Origin: Pseudomonas protegens CHA0
GTDB lineage: Bacteria; Pseudomonadota; Gammaproteobacteria; Pseudomonadales; Pseudomonadaceae
Length of the DNA: 64,000 nt
Direction of reading: 5' to 3'
NCBI RefSeq assembly: GCF_000397205.1
Contig: NC_021237.1
Location: 3,163,001 to 3,227,000 of the forward strand
This document shows positions 43,752-53,227 of this stretch, piece by piece; position 1 is the stretch's first letter, and each line of letters starts with the position of its first letter. A program made the translations under genes and the position numbers. A model generated the notes under the pieces. The model searched no databases and was not told the DNA's origin. It was given only the letters and a program-made list of their open reading frames with translations.

Positions 43752-43779
43752 ACGGCCTGGCTCTGTCCAGGCCGTTTTT
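43752..43779 (+). terminator. Rho-independent terminator of tpx
   Basis: ACGGCCTGG-CTCTGT-CCAGGCCGT followed by a run of T, 18 bases past the tpx stop. A 9-bp perfect stem. Confidence 0.9.
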
Positions 43780-43910
43780 ATTTGTGCTTCAGTGGCTTAG
43801 CACCGCTCCTTGAAACGTCAGTCAAAGGTAAATTGCCGGTAAAGGCGCTTTGCTAAAACGGTTCCAGTGCTTATCTTTCAGCCTTCTCAAAGAAGCCTCC
43901 CACGCGCCCA

Positions 43911-45230
43911 ATGGTTGATCACTCCATGCAATCCTCTGTCTCCCGCAACTCCCGTCGCTGGCTGTTCGGCCTGTTCGTCCTGCTGCTGGTCGTTGGCCTG
44001 TGCTGGAAATTCTGGCCGGCCAGTACCCACCAGGAGGCCGCCGGGCAGAAAGCCGCGGCCGGGCATACAGGGCGCAGCGGTAGCATGCGCCCCGGTTTCG
44101 GCGGCGCCAGCGGGCCGATCCCGGTGCGGGTGTCACCGGTGACCCAGGGGGATTTCGCGGTGTACTACAAGGCCCTGGGCACGGTGACGGCTCTGAACAC
44201 CATCAATGTGCGCAGCCGGGTCGCGGGGGAACTGGTCAAGGTCAACTTCGAGGAAGGGCAGATGGTCAAGGCCGGCGACCTGCTGGCACAGATCGATCCG
44301 CGTCCGTACCAGAACGCCTTGCTCCAGGCCGAAGGCACCTTGCTGCAGAACCAGGCCCAACTGAAGAACGCCCAGGTCGACCTTGAGCGTTACCGCGGGC
44401 TGTACGCCCAGGACAGCATCGCCAAACAGACCCTGGACACCGCCGCGGCGCTGGTGGGGCAGTACCAGGGTACGGTCAAGACCAACCAGGCGGCGGTCAA
44501 CGACGCCAAGCTCAACCTGGAATTCACCAACATCCGCGCGCCGATCGCCGGCCGCCTGGGCCTGCGCCAGCTGGACGTGGGCAACCTGGTGGCGGCCAAC
44601 GACACCACCGCGCTGGTGATCATCACCCAGACCCAGCCCATCAGCGTGGCCTTCACCCTGCCGGAAAACAGCCTGGAAACCGTGCTCGCTCGCTACCACA
44701 GCGGCGCCAGGCTGGCGGTGGAAGCCTGGGACCGCGGTGACGTGAAGCTGCAGGCCACAGGCGTGCTGCAGAGCCTGGACAACCAGATCGACACCACCAC
44801 CGGCACCCTGAAGTTCAAGGCGCGCTTCGATAACCGCGACCAGGGCCTGTTCCCCAACCAGTTCGTCAATGTGCGGCTGCTGGCCGATACCCTGAAGAAC
44901 GTGGTGCTGGCGCCCTCGGCGGCGATCCAGTTCGGCACCAACGGCACCTTCGTCTACGCCCTGGATGGCGACAACAAGGTGAAGATCCGCCAGCTCAAGG
45001 TGGGCGCCAGCAACGGCGACTCGACGGTGATCCAGGACGGCCTCAAGGCCGGTGACCGGGTGGTGATGGAAGGCACCGACCGCCTCAAGGACGGCAGCGA
45101 AGTGGAAGTGGTCAACGACAGCATCGACGTGCCCACCACCCCCACCGAACACCTGCAAGGGCAGCCCGCCGGGGCACCGGCCGCAGACGGCAAGCCGGTT
45201 GATGGCAAGGCGCAAAAGGTCGGCGCATGA
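43911..45230 (+). CDS. muxA: RND efflux periplasmic adaptor MuxA (MdtA-like)
   Basis: 439 residues (start may be ATG 43926). N-terminal membrane anchor ([20 protein letters not shown]), then a lipoyl and hairpin region ([31 protein letters not shown] helices: [20 protein letters not shown]) and beta-barrel ([20 protein letters not shown]). It links the inner-membrane pump to OpmB across the periplasm. It is followed by muxB with a 4-base overlap. The operon corresponds to P. aeruginosa muxABC-opmB, reported to export aztreonam, novobiocin and other drugs; substrates in this organism are unknown. Confidence 0.93.
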   Translation: MVDHSMQSSVSRNSRRWLFGLFVLLLVVGLCWKFWPASTHQEAAGQKAAAGHTGRSGSMRPGFGGASGPIPVRVSPVTQGDFAVYYKALGTVTALNTINVRSRVAGELVKVNFEEGQMVKAGDLLAQIDPRPYQNALLQAEGTLLQNQAQLKNAQVDLERYRGLYAQDSIAKQTLDTAAALVGQYQGTVKTNQAAVNDAKLNLEFTNIRAPIAGRLGLRQLDVGNLVAANDTTALVIITQTQPISVAFTLPENSLETVLARYHSGARLAVEAWDRGDVKLQATGVLQSLDNQIDTTTGTLKFKARFDNRDQGLFPNQFVNVRLLADTLKNVVLAPSAAIQFGTNGTFVYALDGDNKVKIRQLKVGASNGDSTVIQDGLKAGDRVVMEGTDRLKDGSEVEVVNDSIDVPTTPTEHLQGQPAGAPAADGKPVDGKAQKVGA

Positions 45231-48200
45231 ATTTCTCGCGGCTGTTCATCCTCCGTCCGGTAGCCACCACCCTGAGCATGCTGGCCATTGTCCTGGCCGG
45301 CCTGATCGCCTATCGCCTGCTGCCGGTGTCGGCCTTGCCCCAGGTGGACTACCCGACCATCCGGGTCATGACCCTGTACCCCGGGGCCAGCCCGGACGTG
45401 ATGACCAGCGCGGTCACCGCGCCCCTGGAACGCCAGTTCGGGCAGATGCCCGGCCTGACCCAGATGGCCTCCACCAGTTCCGGCGGGGCCTCGGTGCTGA
45501 CCCTGCGCTTCAGCCTCGATATCAATATGGACGTGGCCGAGCAGCAGGTGCAGGCGGCGATCAACGCTGCCACCAACCTGTTGCCCAAGGACCTGCCGGC
45601 CCCGCCGGTGTACAACAAGGTCAACCCGGCGGACACCCCGGTGCTGACCCTGGCCATTACCTCCAAGACCATGCTGCTGCCCAAGCTCAATGACCTGGTG
45701 GATACGCGCATGGCGCAGAAGATCGCCCAGATCAGCGGCGTCGGCATGGTCAGCATTGCCGGCGGCCAGCGCCAGGCGGTGCGGATCAAGGTCAACCCCG
45801 AGGCCCTGGCGGCCAACGGGCTGAACCTGGCGGACGTGCGCGCCCTGATTGGCGCCTCCAACGTCAACCAGCCCAAGGGCAACTTCGACGGCCCGACCCG
45901 GGTCTCGATGCTCGACGCCAACGACCAGTTGACCTCGCCCAAGGACTACGCCGAGCTGATCCTGGCCTACAACAATGGCGCGCCGCTGCGCCTGAAGGAT
46001 GTGGCCGAGATCGTCGATGGCGCGGAGAACGAGCGCCTGGCGGCCTGGGCCAACGAGAACCAGGCGGTGCTGCTCAATATCCAGCGCCAGCCCGGGGCCA
46101 ACGTGATCGAGGTGGTGGACCGGATCAAGGCGCTGCTGCCGAGCATCACCGACAACCTGCCGGCAGGCCTGGACGTCACCGTGCTCACCGACCGTACCCA
46201 GACCATCCGCGCTTCGGTCAAGGATGTGCAGCACGAGCTGTTGATCGCCATCGCGCTGGTGGTGATGGTGACCTTCCTGTTCCTGCGCCGCGCCAGTGCC
46301 ACCATCATTCCTTCGATTGCCGTGCCACTGTCGCTGATCGGCACCTTCGGGGTGATGTACCTGGCCGGCTTCTCGGTGAACAACCTGACCCTGATGGCCC
46401 TGACCATCGCCACCGGCTTCGTGGTGGACGATGCCATCGTCATGCTGGAGAACATCTCGCGCTTCATCGAGGAGGGCGACAGCCCGATGCAGGCAGCGCT
46501 CAAGGGCGCCAGGCAGATCGGCTTCACCCTGATCTCCCTGACCCTGTCGCTGATCGCGGTGCTGATCCCGCTGCTGTTCATGGCGGATGTGGTGGGGCGG
46601 CTGTTCCGCGAGTTCGCCATCACCCTGGCGGTGGCGATCCTGATTTCCCTGGTGGTGTCCCTGACCCTGACCCCGATGATGTGCGCGCGGCTGCTCAAGC
46701 GTGAGCCCAAGCCTGAAGAGCAGGGGCGCTTCTACCGCGCCAGCGGGGCCTGGATCGACTGGCTGATCGAAAGCTACGGGCGCAAGTTGCAGTGGGTACT
46801 CAAGCACCAGTTCCTGACCCTGATGGTGGCCATCGGCACCCTGGGCCTGACCGTGTTCCTTTATATGGTGGTGCCCAAGGGTTTCTTCCCGGTGCAGGAC
46901 ACCGGGGTCATCCAGGGCATTTCCGAGGCGCCGCAGTCGGTGTCCTTCGCCGCCATGAGCCAGCGCCAGCAGGACCTGGCCAAGATCATCCTGCAGGACC
47001 CGGCGGTGCAAAGCCTGTCGTCCTACATCGGGGTGGACGGCGACAACGCCACCCTCAACAGCGGCCGCCTGCTGATCAACCTCAAGCCCCACAGCGAGCG
47101 CGACCTGAGCGCAGCCCAGGTGATCGCGCGGATCCAGCCCGAGGTGGACAAGCTGCTGGGCATCCGCCTGTTCATGCAGCCGGTACAGGACCTGACCATC
47201 GAGGACCGGGTCAGCCGCACCCAGTACCAGTTCAGCCTGTCGTCGCCAGATGCCGAGCTGCTGAGCCTGTGGAGCAATCGCCTGGTGCAGGCCCTGGCCC
47301 AGCGCCCGGAGCTCACCGACGTGGCCAGCGACCTGCAGGACAAGGGCCTGCAGGTGTTCATGGTGATCGACCGTGACGCCGCGTCCCGGGTCGGGGTTTC
47401 GGTGGCGAACATCACCGACGCCCTGTACGACGCCTTCGGCCAGCGCCAGATCTCCACCATCTACACCCAGGCCAGCCAGTACCGGGTGGTGCTCCAGGCC
47501 CAGGCCGGCGAGCGCATCGGGCCCCAGGCCCTGGAGCAGATCCACGTCAAGACCACCGATGGCGGCCAAGTGCGGCTGTCGAGCCTGGCCCATGTCGAGG
47601 AGCGCCAGGCGCAACTGGCCATCGCCCATATCGGCCAGTTCCCGGCGGTGATGATGTCCTTCAATCTGGCTCCGGGCGTGGCCCTGGGCAAGGCGGTGGA
47701 CGTGATCGAGCAGGTGCAGCAGGAGATCGGCATGCCGGTGGGCGTGCAGACCCGCTTCCAGGGCGCGGCGGAAGCCTTCCAGGCCTCGCTGTCGAGCACC
47801 TTGCTGCTGATCCTGGCGGCGGTGGTGACCATGTACATCGTGCTCGGCGTGCTCTATGAGAGCTATATCCACCCGATCACCATCCTCTCCACCTTGCCCT
47901 CGGCGGCGGTGGGGGCCTTGCTGGCGCTGATCCTCAGTGGCAACGACCTGGGCATGATCGCCATCATCGGCATCATCCTGCTGATCGGCATCGTCAAGAA
48001 GAACGCAATCATGATGATCGACTTCGCCCTCGACGCCGAACGCCACCAGGGCATGGCCCCGGAACAGGCTATCTACCAGGCGGCGCTGCTGCGTTTCCGG
48101 CCGATCCTGATGACCACCCTGGCGGCGCTGTTCGGCGCCGTGCCACTGATGCTGGCCACCGGTTCCGGCGCCGAGCTGCGCCAGCCCCTGGGCCTGGTGA

Positions 48201-48325
48201 TGGTGGGCGGCCTGCTGGTGAGCCAGGTGCTGACCCTGTTCACCACGCCGGTGATCTACCTGTACTTCGACCGCCTGGGCCGGCGCTTCGGCAAGCGTGA
48301 AGACGCCCAAGAGGTGGAGGCATGA
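45227..48325 (+). CDS. muxB: RND efflux pump subunit MuxB (MdtB-like)
   Basis: 1032 residues, a full-length resistance-nodulation-division permease with twelve membrane helices. [20 protein letters not shown] starts it; the TM4 proton-relay motif [20 protein letters not shown] and the large periplasmic loops ([20 protein letters not shown]) are in place. It pumps substrates from the periplasm or inner leaflet using proton-motive force, as a heteromer with MuxC. The ATGA overlap with muxA and overlapping leader to muxC support coupled translation. Confidence 0.95.
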   Translation: MNFSRLFILRPVATTLSMLAIVLAGLIAYRLLPVSALPQVDYPTIRVMTLYPGASPDVMTSAVTAPLERQFGQMPGLTQMASTSSGGASVLTLRFSLDINMDVAEQQVQAAINAATNLLPKDLPAPPVYNKVNPADTPVLTLAITSKTMLLPKLNDLVDTRMAQKIAQISGVGMVSIAGGQRQAVRIKVNPEALAANGLNLADVRALIGASNVNQPKGNFDGPTRVSMLDANDQLTSPKDYAELILAYNNGAPLRLKDVAEIVDGAENERLAAWANENQAVLLNIQRQPGANVIEVVDRIKALLPSITDNLPAGLDVTVLTDRTQTIRASVKDVQHELLIAIALVVMVTFLFLRRASATIIPSIAVPLSLIGTFGVMYLAGFSVNNLTLMALTIATGFVVDDAIVMLENISRFIEEGDSPMQAALKGARQIGFTLISLTLSLIAVLIPLLFMADVVGRLFREFAITLAVAILISLVVSLTLTPMMCARLLKREPKPEEQGRFYRASGAWIDWLIESYGRKLQWVLKHQFLTLMVAIGTLGLTVFLYMVVPKGFFPVQDTGVIQGISEAPQSVSFAAMSQRQQDLAKIILQDPAVQSLSSYIGVDGDNATLNSGRLLINLKPHSERDLSAAQVIARIQPEVDKLLGIRLFMQPVQDLTIEDRVSRTQYQFSLSSPDAELLSLWSNRLVQALAQRPELTDVASDLQDKGLQVFMVIDRDAASRVGVSVANITDALYDAFGQRQISTIYTQASQYRVVLQAQAGERIGPQALEQIHVKTTDGGQVRLSSLAHVEERQAQLAIAHIGQFPAVMMSFNLAPGVALGKAVDVIEQVQQEIGMPVGVQTRFQGAAEAFQASLSSTLLLILAAVVTMYIVLGVLYESYIHPITILSTLPSAAVGALLALILSGNDLGMIAIIGIILLIGIVKKNAIMMIDFALDAERHQGMAPEQAIYQAALLRFRPILMTTLAALFGAVPLMLATGSGAELRQPLGLVMVGGLLVSQVLTLFTTPVIYLYFDRLGRRFGKREDAQEVEA

Positions 48326-48366
48326 AGGGCCGCAGCCTGCCTCAAGCCTGGAGCGTGTCGGCATGA
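48322..48366 (+). other. 14-codon linker ORF between muxB and muxC
   Basis: ATG 48322 overlaps the muxB stop and the frame ends with TGA at 48364-48366, overlapping the muxC ATG at 48363. It encodes [14 protein letters not shown]. The double overlap would let ribosomes pass from muxB to muxC; it may be a coupling device rather than a functional peptide. Confidence 0.4.
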
Positions 48367-51300
48367 ACCTCTCCGGCCCCTTCATCAAGCGCCCGGTGGC
48401 GACCATGCTGTTGTCGCTGGCGATCATGCTGCTGGGCGGCGTCAGCTTCGGCCTGCTGCCGGTGGCGCCGCTGCCGCAGATGGACTTCCCGGTGATCGTG
48501 GTCCAGGCCAGCCTGCCCGGGGCCAGCCCCGAGGTCATGGCCTCCACCGTGGCCACGCCCCTGGAGCGTTCCTTCGGCGCCATCGCCGGGGTCAACACCA
48601 TGAGCAGCCGTTCCAGCCAGGGCTCGACCCGGGTGATCCTGCAGTTCGACCTGGACCGCGACATCAACGGCGCGGCACGGGAGGTGCAGGCAGCCATCAA
48701 CGCCTCGCGCAACCTGCTGCCCAGCGGCATGCGCAGCATGCCTACCTACAAGAAGGTCAACCCGTCCCAGGCGCCGATCATGGTGCTGTCGCTGACTTCC
48801 GATGTGCTGGAGAAAGGCCAGCTCTACGACCTGGCCTCGACCATCCTGTCCCAGAGCCTGTCCCAGGTGCAGGGCGTGGGCGAAGTGCAGGTCGGTGGCA
48901 GCTCCTTGCCGGCGGTGCGCATCGAACTGGAGCCGCAACTGCTCAACCAGTACGGCGTAGCCCTGGACGACGTGCGCAATGCCATCGCCAATGCCAACCA
49001 GCGCCGGCCCAAGGGCTCGGTGGAGGATGACCAGCGGCTGTGGCAGATCCAGGCCAACGACCAGTTGGAAAAGGCCCGTGACTACGAGCCGCTGATCATC
49101 CACTACAACAATGGCGCGGCCCTGCGCCTGAAGGACGTGGCCAAGGTCAGCGACGGCGTCGAGGACCGCTACAACAGCGGCTTCTTCAACGACGACGCGG
49201 CGGTGCTGCTGGTGATCAACCGCCAGGCCGGGGCCAACATCATCGAGACGGTGAACGAGATCAAGGCTCAGTTGCCGGCGTTGCAGGCGGTGCTGCCGGC
49301 CAGCGTCAAGCTCAACCTGGCCATGGACCGCTCACCGGTGATCAAGGCCACCCTGCACGAGGCCGAGATGACCCTGCTGATCGCCGTGGCCCTGGTGATC
49401 CTGGTGGTGTACCTGTTCCTCGGCAACTTCCGCGCCTCGCTGATCCCGACCCTGGCGGTACCGGTATCCCTGGTGGGCACTTTTGCCATCATGTACCTCT
49501 ACGGTTTTTCCCTGAACAACCTGTCGCTGATGGCGCTGATCCTTGCCACCGGGCTGGTGGTGGACGATGCCATCGTGGTGCTGGAGAACATCTCCCGGCA
49601 CATCGACGAAGGCATCGCGCCGATGAAAGCGGCGTACCTGGGGGCCAAGGAGGTGGGCTTCACCTTGCTGTCGATGAACGTGTCGCTGGTGGCGGTGTTT
49701 CTCTCGATCCTGTTCATGGGCGGGATCATCGAGAGCCTGTTCCGCGAGTTCTCCATCACCCTGGCCGCGGCCATCGTGGTATCGCTGGTGGTGTCCCTGA
49801 CCCTGACCCCGATGCTCTGCGCGCGCTGGCTCAAGCCCCACACCCCGGGCCAGGAGAACCGCCTGCAACGCTGGAGCCGGCGCAGCAACGACTGGATGAT
49901 GGGCAAGTACGCCACCAGCCTGGACTGGGTGCTGCGGCACAGGCGCCTGACCCTGCTCAGCCTGCTGCTGACCATTGGCGTCAACGTGGCCCTGTACGTG
50001 GTGGTGCCCAAGACCTTCATGCCCCAGCAGGACACCGGCCAGTTGATCGGTTTTGTCCGCGGCGACGACGGCCTGTCCTTCAGCGTGATGCAGCCGAAGA
50101 TGGAAATATTCCGCCGCGCCGTGCTCAAGGATGCGGCAGTGGAGAGCGTGGCCGGCTTTATCGGTGGCAACAACGGCACCAACAACGCCTTCATGCTGGT
50201 ACGCCTGAAGCCGATCAAGGAACGCAATATCTCGGCGCAGAAGGTCATCGAGCGCCTGCGCAAGGAAATGCCCAAGGTGCCCGGCGCGCAACTGATGCTG
50301 ATGGCCGACCAGGACCTGCAGTTCGGCGGCGGCCGCGAGCAGACCACCTCGCAGTATTCCTACATTCTGCAAAGCGGCGACCTGGGCGAGTTGCGCCAGT
50401 GGTACCCGAAAGTGGTGACGGCGCTGCGCGCCTTGCCTGAGCTCACCGCCATCGACGCCCGGGAAGGCCACGGTGCCCAGCAAGTGACCCTGATGGTGGA
50501 CCGCGACCAGGCCAAGCGCCTGGGGGTGGACATGGACATGGTCACCGCGGTGCTCAACAACGCCTACAGCCAGCGGCAGATCTCCACCATCTACGACAGC
50601 CTCAACCAGTATCAGGTGGTGATGGAGGTCAACCCGAAATACGCCCAGGACCCGATTACCCTGAATCAAGTGCAGGTGATTACCGCCGACGGCGCGCGGA
50701 TTCCGCTGTCGGCCATCGCCCACTATGAAAACAGCCTGGAAGACGACCGGGTCAGCCATGAAGGGCAGTTCGCCTCGGAAAGCATTTCCTTCGACATGGC
50801 CGAGGGCGTAACGGTGGAGCAGGGCACCGCCGCCATCGAACGGGCGATCGCCAAGCTGGGCATGCCCGAAGACGTGATCGTCAAGATGGCCGGCACCGCC
50901 GATGCCTTCGCCGCCACCCAGAAGAGCCAGCCGTTCATGATCCTCGGCGCGCTGCTGGCGGTGTACCTGGTGCTGGGGGTGCTCTATGAAAGCTACATCC
51001 ACCCGCTGACCATCCTCTCCACCTTGCCCTCGGCCGGGGTTGGCGCCTTGCTCTCGATCTATGTGCTGGGTGGTGAGTTCAGCCTGATCTCGCTGCTGGG
51101 GCTGTTCCTGTTGATCGGGGTGGTGAAGAAGAACGCGATCCTGATGATCGACCTGGCGCTGCAACTGGAGCGGCACCAGGGCCTGGACCCGTTGCAGTCG
51201 ATCCGCAGCGCCTGCCTGCAACGCCTGCGGCCGATCCTGATGACCACCCTGGCGGCGATCCTCGGCGCCTTGCCGTTGCTGCTGGGCGGGGCCGAAGGCT

Positions 51301-51470
51301 CGGAAATGCGCCAGCCCCTGGGCCTGACCATCATTGGCGGCCTGGTCTTCAGCCAGGTCCTGACCCTCTACACCACCCCGGTGGTCTACCTCTATCTCGA
51401 TCGCCTGCGCCACAAGTTCAACCACTGGCGTGGGGTCCGTACCGATGCTGCTCTGGAAACGCCGCTATGA
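48363..51470 (+). CDS. muxC: RND efflux pump subunit MuxC (MdtC-like)
   Basis: 1035 residues from ATG 48363 (MNLSGPFIKRPVATMLLSLA). The same architecture as MuxB: twelve helices, TM4 motif GLVVDDAIVVLENISRHIDE, and porter/docking domains (PLERSFGAIAGVNTMSSRSS). MuxB and MuxC are related but different subunits of one heterotrimeric pump. Stop overlaps the opmB start (ATGA). Confidence 0.95.
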   Translation: MNLSGPFIKRPVATMLLSLAIMLLGGVSFGLLPVAPLPQMDFPVIVVQASLPGASPEVMASTVATPLERSFGAIAGVNTMSSRSSQGSTRVILQFDLDRDINGAAREVQAAINASRNLLPSGMRSMPTYKKVNPSQAPIMVLSLTSDVLEKGQLYDLASTILSQSLSQVQGVGEVQVGGSSLPAVRIELEPQLLNQYGVALDDVRNAIANANQRRPKGSVEDDQRLWQIQANDQLEKARDYEPLIIHYNNGAALRLKDVAKVSDGVEDRYNSGFFNDDAAVLLVINRQAGANIIETVNEIKAQLPALQAVLPASVKLNLAMDRSPVIKATLHEAEMTLLIAVALVILVVYLFLGNFRASLIPTLAVPVSLVGTFAIMYLYGFSLNNLSLMALILATGLVVDDAIVVLENISRHIDEGIAPMKAAYLGAKEVGFTLLSMNVSLVAVFLSILFMGGIIESLFREFSITLAAAIVVSLVVSLTLTPMLCARWLKPHTPGQENRLQRWSRRSNDWMMGKYATSLDWVLRHRRLTLLSLLLTIGVNVALYVVVPKTFMPQQDTGQLIGFVRGDDGLSFSVMQPKMEIFRRAVLKDAAVESVAGFIGGNNGTNNAFMLVRLKPIKERNISAQKVIERLRKEMPKVPGAQLMLMADQDLQFGGGREQTTSQYSYILQSGDLGELRQWYPKVVTALRALPELTAIDAREGHGAQQVTLMVDRDQAKRLGVDMDMVTAVLNNAYSQRQISTIYDSLNQYQVVMEVNPKYAQDPITLNQVQVITADGARIPLSAIAHYENSLEDDRVSHEGQFASESISFDMAEGVTVEQGTAAIERAIAKLGMPEDVIVKMAGTADAFAATQKSQPFMILGALLAVYLVLGVLYESYIHPLTILSTLPSAGVGALLSIYVLGGEFSLISLLGLFLLIGVVKKNAILMIDLALQLERHQGLDPLQSIRSACLQRLRPILMTTLAAILGALPLLLGGAEGSEMRQPLGLTIIGGLVFSQVLTLYTTPVVYLYLDRLRHKFNHWRGVRTDAALETPL

Positions 51471-52960
51471 CCGACCAATCGTCCCGTCCCGTTACTCTGC
51501 TGTCCGCCCAGCGCCTGGCCATGGCCCGGGGCTCGCGGGCCTTGAGCCTGGGCCTGTGCGTGCTGCTGCTCAGCGCCTGCGCCATCGGTCCCGACTACCA
51601 GCGCCCGCAGGTGGCCGAGCCGGTGCACTACAAGGAAGCCGAAGGCTGGCGCCAGGCCAACCCCAGCGACGCCCTGGCCCGTGGCGCCTGGTGGGAGCTG
51701 TACGGCGATGCCCAGCTCAATGGCCTGATCGACAAGCTCAACAGTTCCAACCAGAGCGTGGCCCAGGCCGAGGCGCAGTTCCGTCAGGCCCGGGCCCTGG
51801 TGCGCAGCTCCCGGGGTTCGTTCTTTCCCAGTGTCGACCTGAGCGCCGGCAAGACCCGCGCCAGCCAGGGCACCGGCAGCAGCAGTTCGGCCCTGAGCAG
51901 TTCCAGCAGCGGCATTCGCGACACCTACAACACCCAGTTGGGGGTGAGCTGGGAAGCGGACGTGTGGGGCAAGTTGCGCCGTGACCTGGAAGCCAACGAG
52001 GCCAGCGCCGAGGCCAGCTTCGCCGACCTGGCGGCCATGCGCCTGAGCCAGCAGTCCGAGCTGGCGCAGAACTACCTGCAACTGCGGGTGATCGATGAGC
52101 AGAAGCGCCTGCTGGAGGCCACGGTGGCGGCCTATCAGCGCTCCCTGACCATGACCCAGAACCAGTACCAGGCCGGGGTCTCCGGCAAGGACGCGGTGGC
52201 CCAGGCCCAGACCCAGCTCAAAAGCACCCAGGCCGACCTGATCGACCTGATCTGGCAGCGGGCGCAGTTCGAGAACGCCATCGCCGTGCTGATCGGCGTG
52301 CCGCCGGCAGAGTTCAACCTGGCCGAGAGCAAGACCATCCCCGTGCTGCCCCAGGTGCCGTTAGGCGTGCCGTCGCAACTGCTGGAGCGGCGCCCGGACA
52401 TCGCCTCGGCGGAGCGTTCGGTGATTGCCGCCAACGCCAAGATCGGCGTGGCCAAGGCCGCCTATTACCCGGACCTGACCCTGAGCCTGGCCGGCGGCTA
52501 CAGCAGCAGCACCTACGCCGACTGGATCAGCCTGCCCAACCGCTTCTGGTCGGTAGGGCCGAAACTGGCCATGACCCTGTTCGACGGCGGCCAGCGTTCG
52601 GCGGAAGTGGACCGCACCGAGGCGGTGTACGACCAGACCGTGGCCAAGTACCGGCAGACCGTGCTCGACGGTTTCCGCGAGGTGGAGAACTACATGGTCC
52701 AGCTCAAGGTTTTGGAGGACGAGGCGGGGGTGCGCCAGCAGGCCCTGGATTCGGCCCGCGAGGCCCTGCGCCTGACCGAGAACCAGTACAAGGCCGGGCT
52801 GATCGCCTACCTGGATGTGGTCACCAGCCAGACCACAGCCCTGAGCAACGAGCGTAGCGTGCTCAGCCTGTTGCAGAGCCGGCTGATCGCCAGCGTGCAG
52901 TTGATCGCCGCCATGGGCGGTGGCTGGGATGGCCAACTGCAGGCCAGCGAGCAGAAATAG
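51467..52960 (+). CDS. opmB: Outer-membrane efflux factor OpmB (TolC/NodT family)
   Basis: 497 residues with a lipoprotein-type signal (LGLCVLLLSACAIGPDYQRP, lipobox LSAC) and a TolC-type repeat: RQARALVRSSRGSFFPSVDL and the second copy AKIGVAKAAYYPDLTLSLAG. It forms the outer-membrane exit duct for the MuxABC pump. Coupled to muxC by a 4-base overlap. Confidence 0.94.
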   Translation: MTDQSSRPVTLLSAQRLAMARGSRALSLGLCVLLLSACAIGPDYQRPQVAEPVHYKEAEGWRQANPSDALARGAWWELYGDAQLNGLIDKLNSSNQSVAQAEAQFRQARALVRSSRGSFFPSVDLSAGKTRASQGTGSSSSALSSSSSGIRDTYNTQLGVSWEADVWGKLRRDLEANEASAEASFADLAAMRLSQQSELAQNYLQLRVIDEQKRLLEATVAAYQRSLTMTQNQYQAGVSGKDAVAQAQTQLKSTQADLIDLIWQRAQFENAIAVLIGVPPAEFNLAESKTIPVLPQVPLGVPSQLLERRPDIASAERSVIAANAKIGVAKAAYYPDLTLSLAGGYSSSTYADWISLPNRFWSVGPKLAMTLFDGGQRSAEVDRTEAVYDQTVAKYRQTVLDGFREVENYMVQLKVLEDEAGVRQQALDSAREALRLTENQYKAGLIAYLDVVTSQTTALSNERSVLSLLQSRLIASVQLIAAMGGGWDGQLQASEQK

Positions 52961-52969
52961 GCCCTTGAA

Positions 52970-52997
52970 GGCCTTGCAGCAAGGTGGCTGCAAGGCC
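52970..52997 (+). terminator. Hairpin after opmB
   Basis: GGCCTTGCAGC-AAGGTG-GCTGCAAGGCC, an 11-bp perfect stem just after the opmB stop. No T-run follows. Confidence 0.55.
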
Positions 52998-53227
52998 TGC
53001 TCGACAGCCTCAGGCAAAGTGCATCCGGAGCCGTTTGCAACTGCTCACGACTTCCCGCAAAGCCCATGCCCACAGGGCTTGTAGGGGTATGAGACAGCCG
53101 AAAACGGCGTTCTGTCCGACTAATGGCTTTTTGCTAACTTTGTAGATGCGTTCTTCCACGCAATCAGTACAATCTGCGGTTTTGCCCGCCGCGCAGGGAT
53201 GTCGGCACAACGGCCAAGAGACGCCTC

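Noticed and set aside
48297..48362. Longer muxC start
   Set aside because: The extra 22 residues lie in the muxB coding end and lack homology to MuxC; the ATG at 48363 has a GGAG upstream and a standard MNLSGPFIKRP start.
44954..48739. Very long open frame on the minus strand (1261 codons) opposite muxA-muxC
   Set aside because: GC-rich codon bias of muxABC on the plus strand produces shadow frames; composition is Gly/His/Gln-rich without domains, and muxA, muxB and muxC are unmistakable.
49332..51425. 697-codon minus-strand frame opposite muxC
   Set aside because: Shadow of muxC with low-complexity His/Gln/Gly composition.
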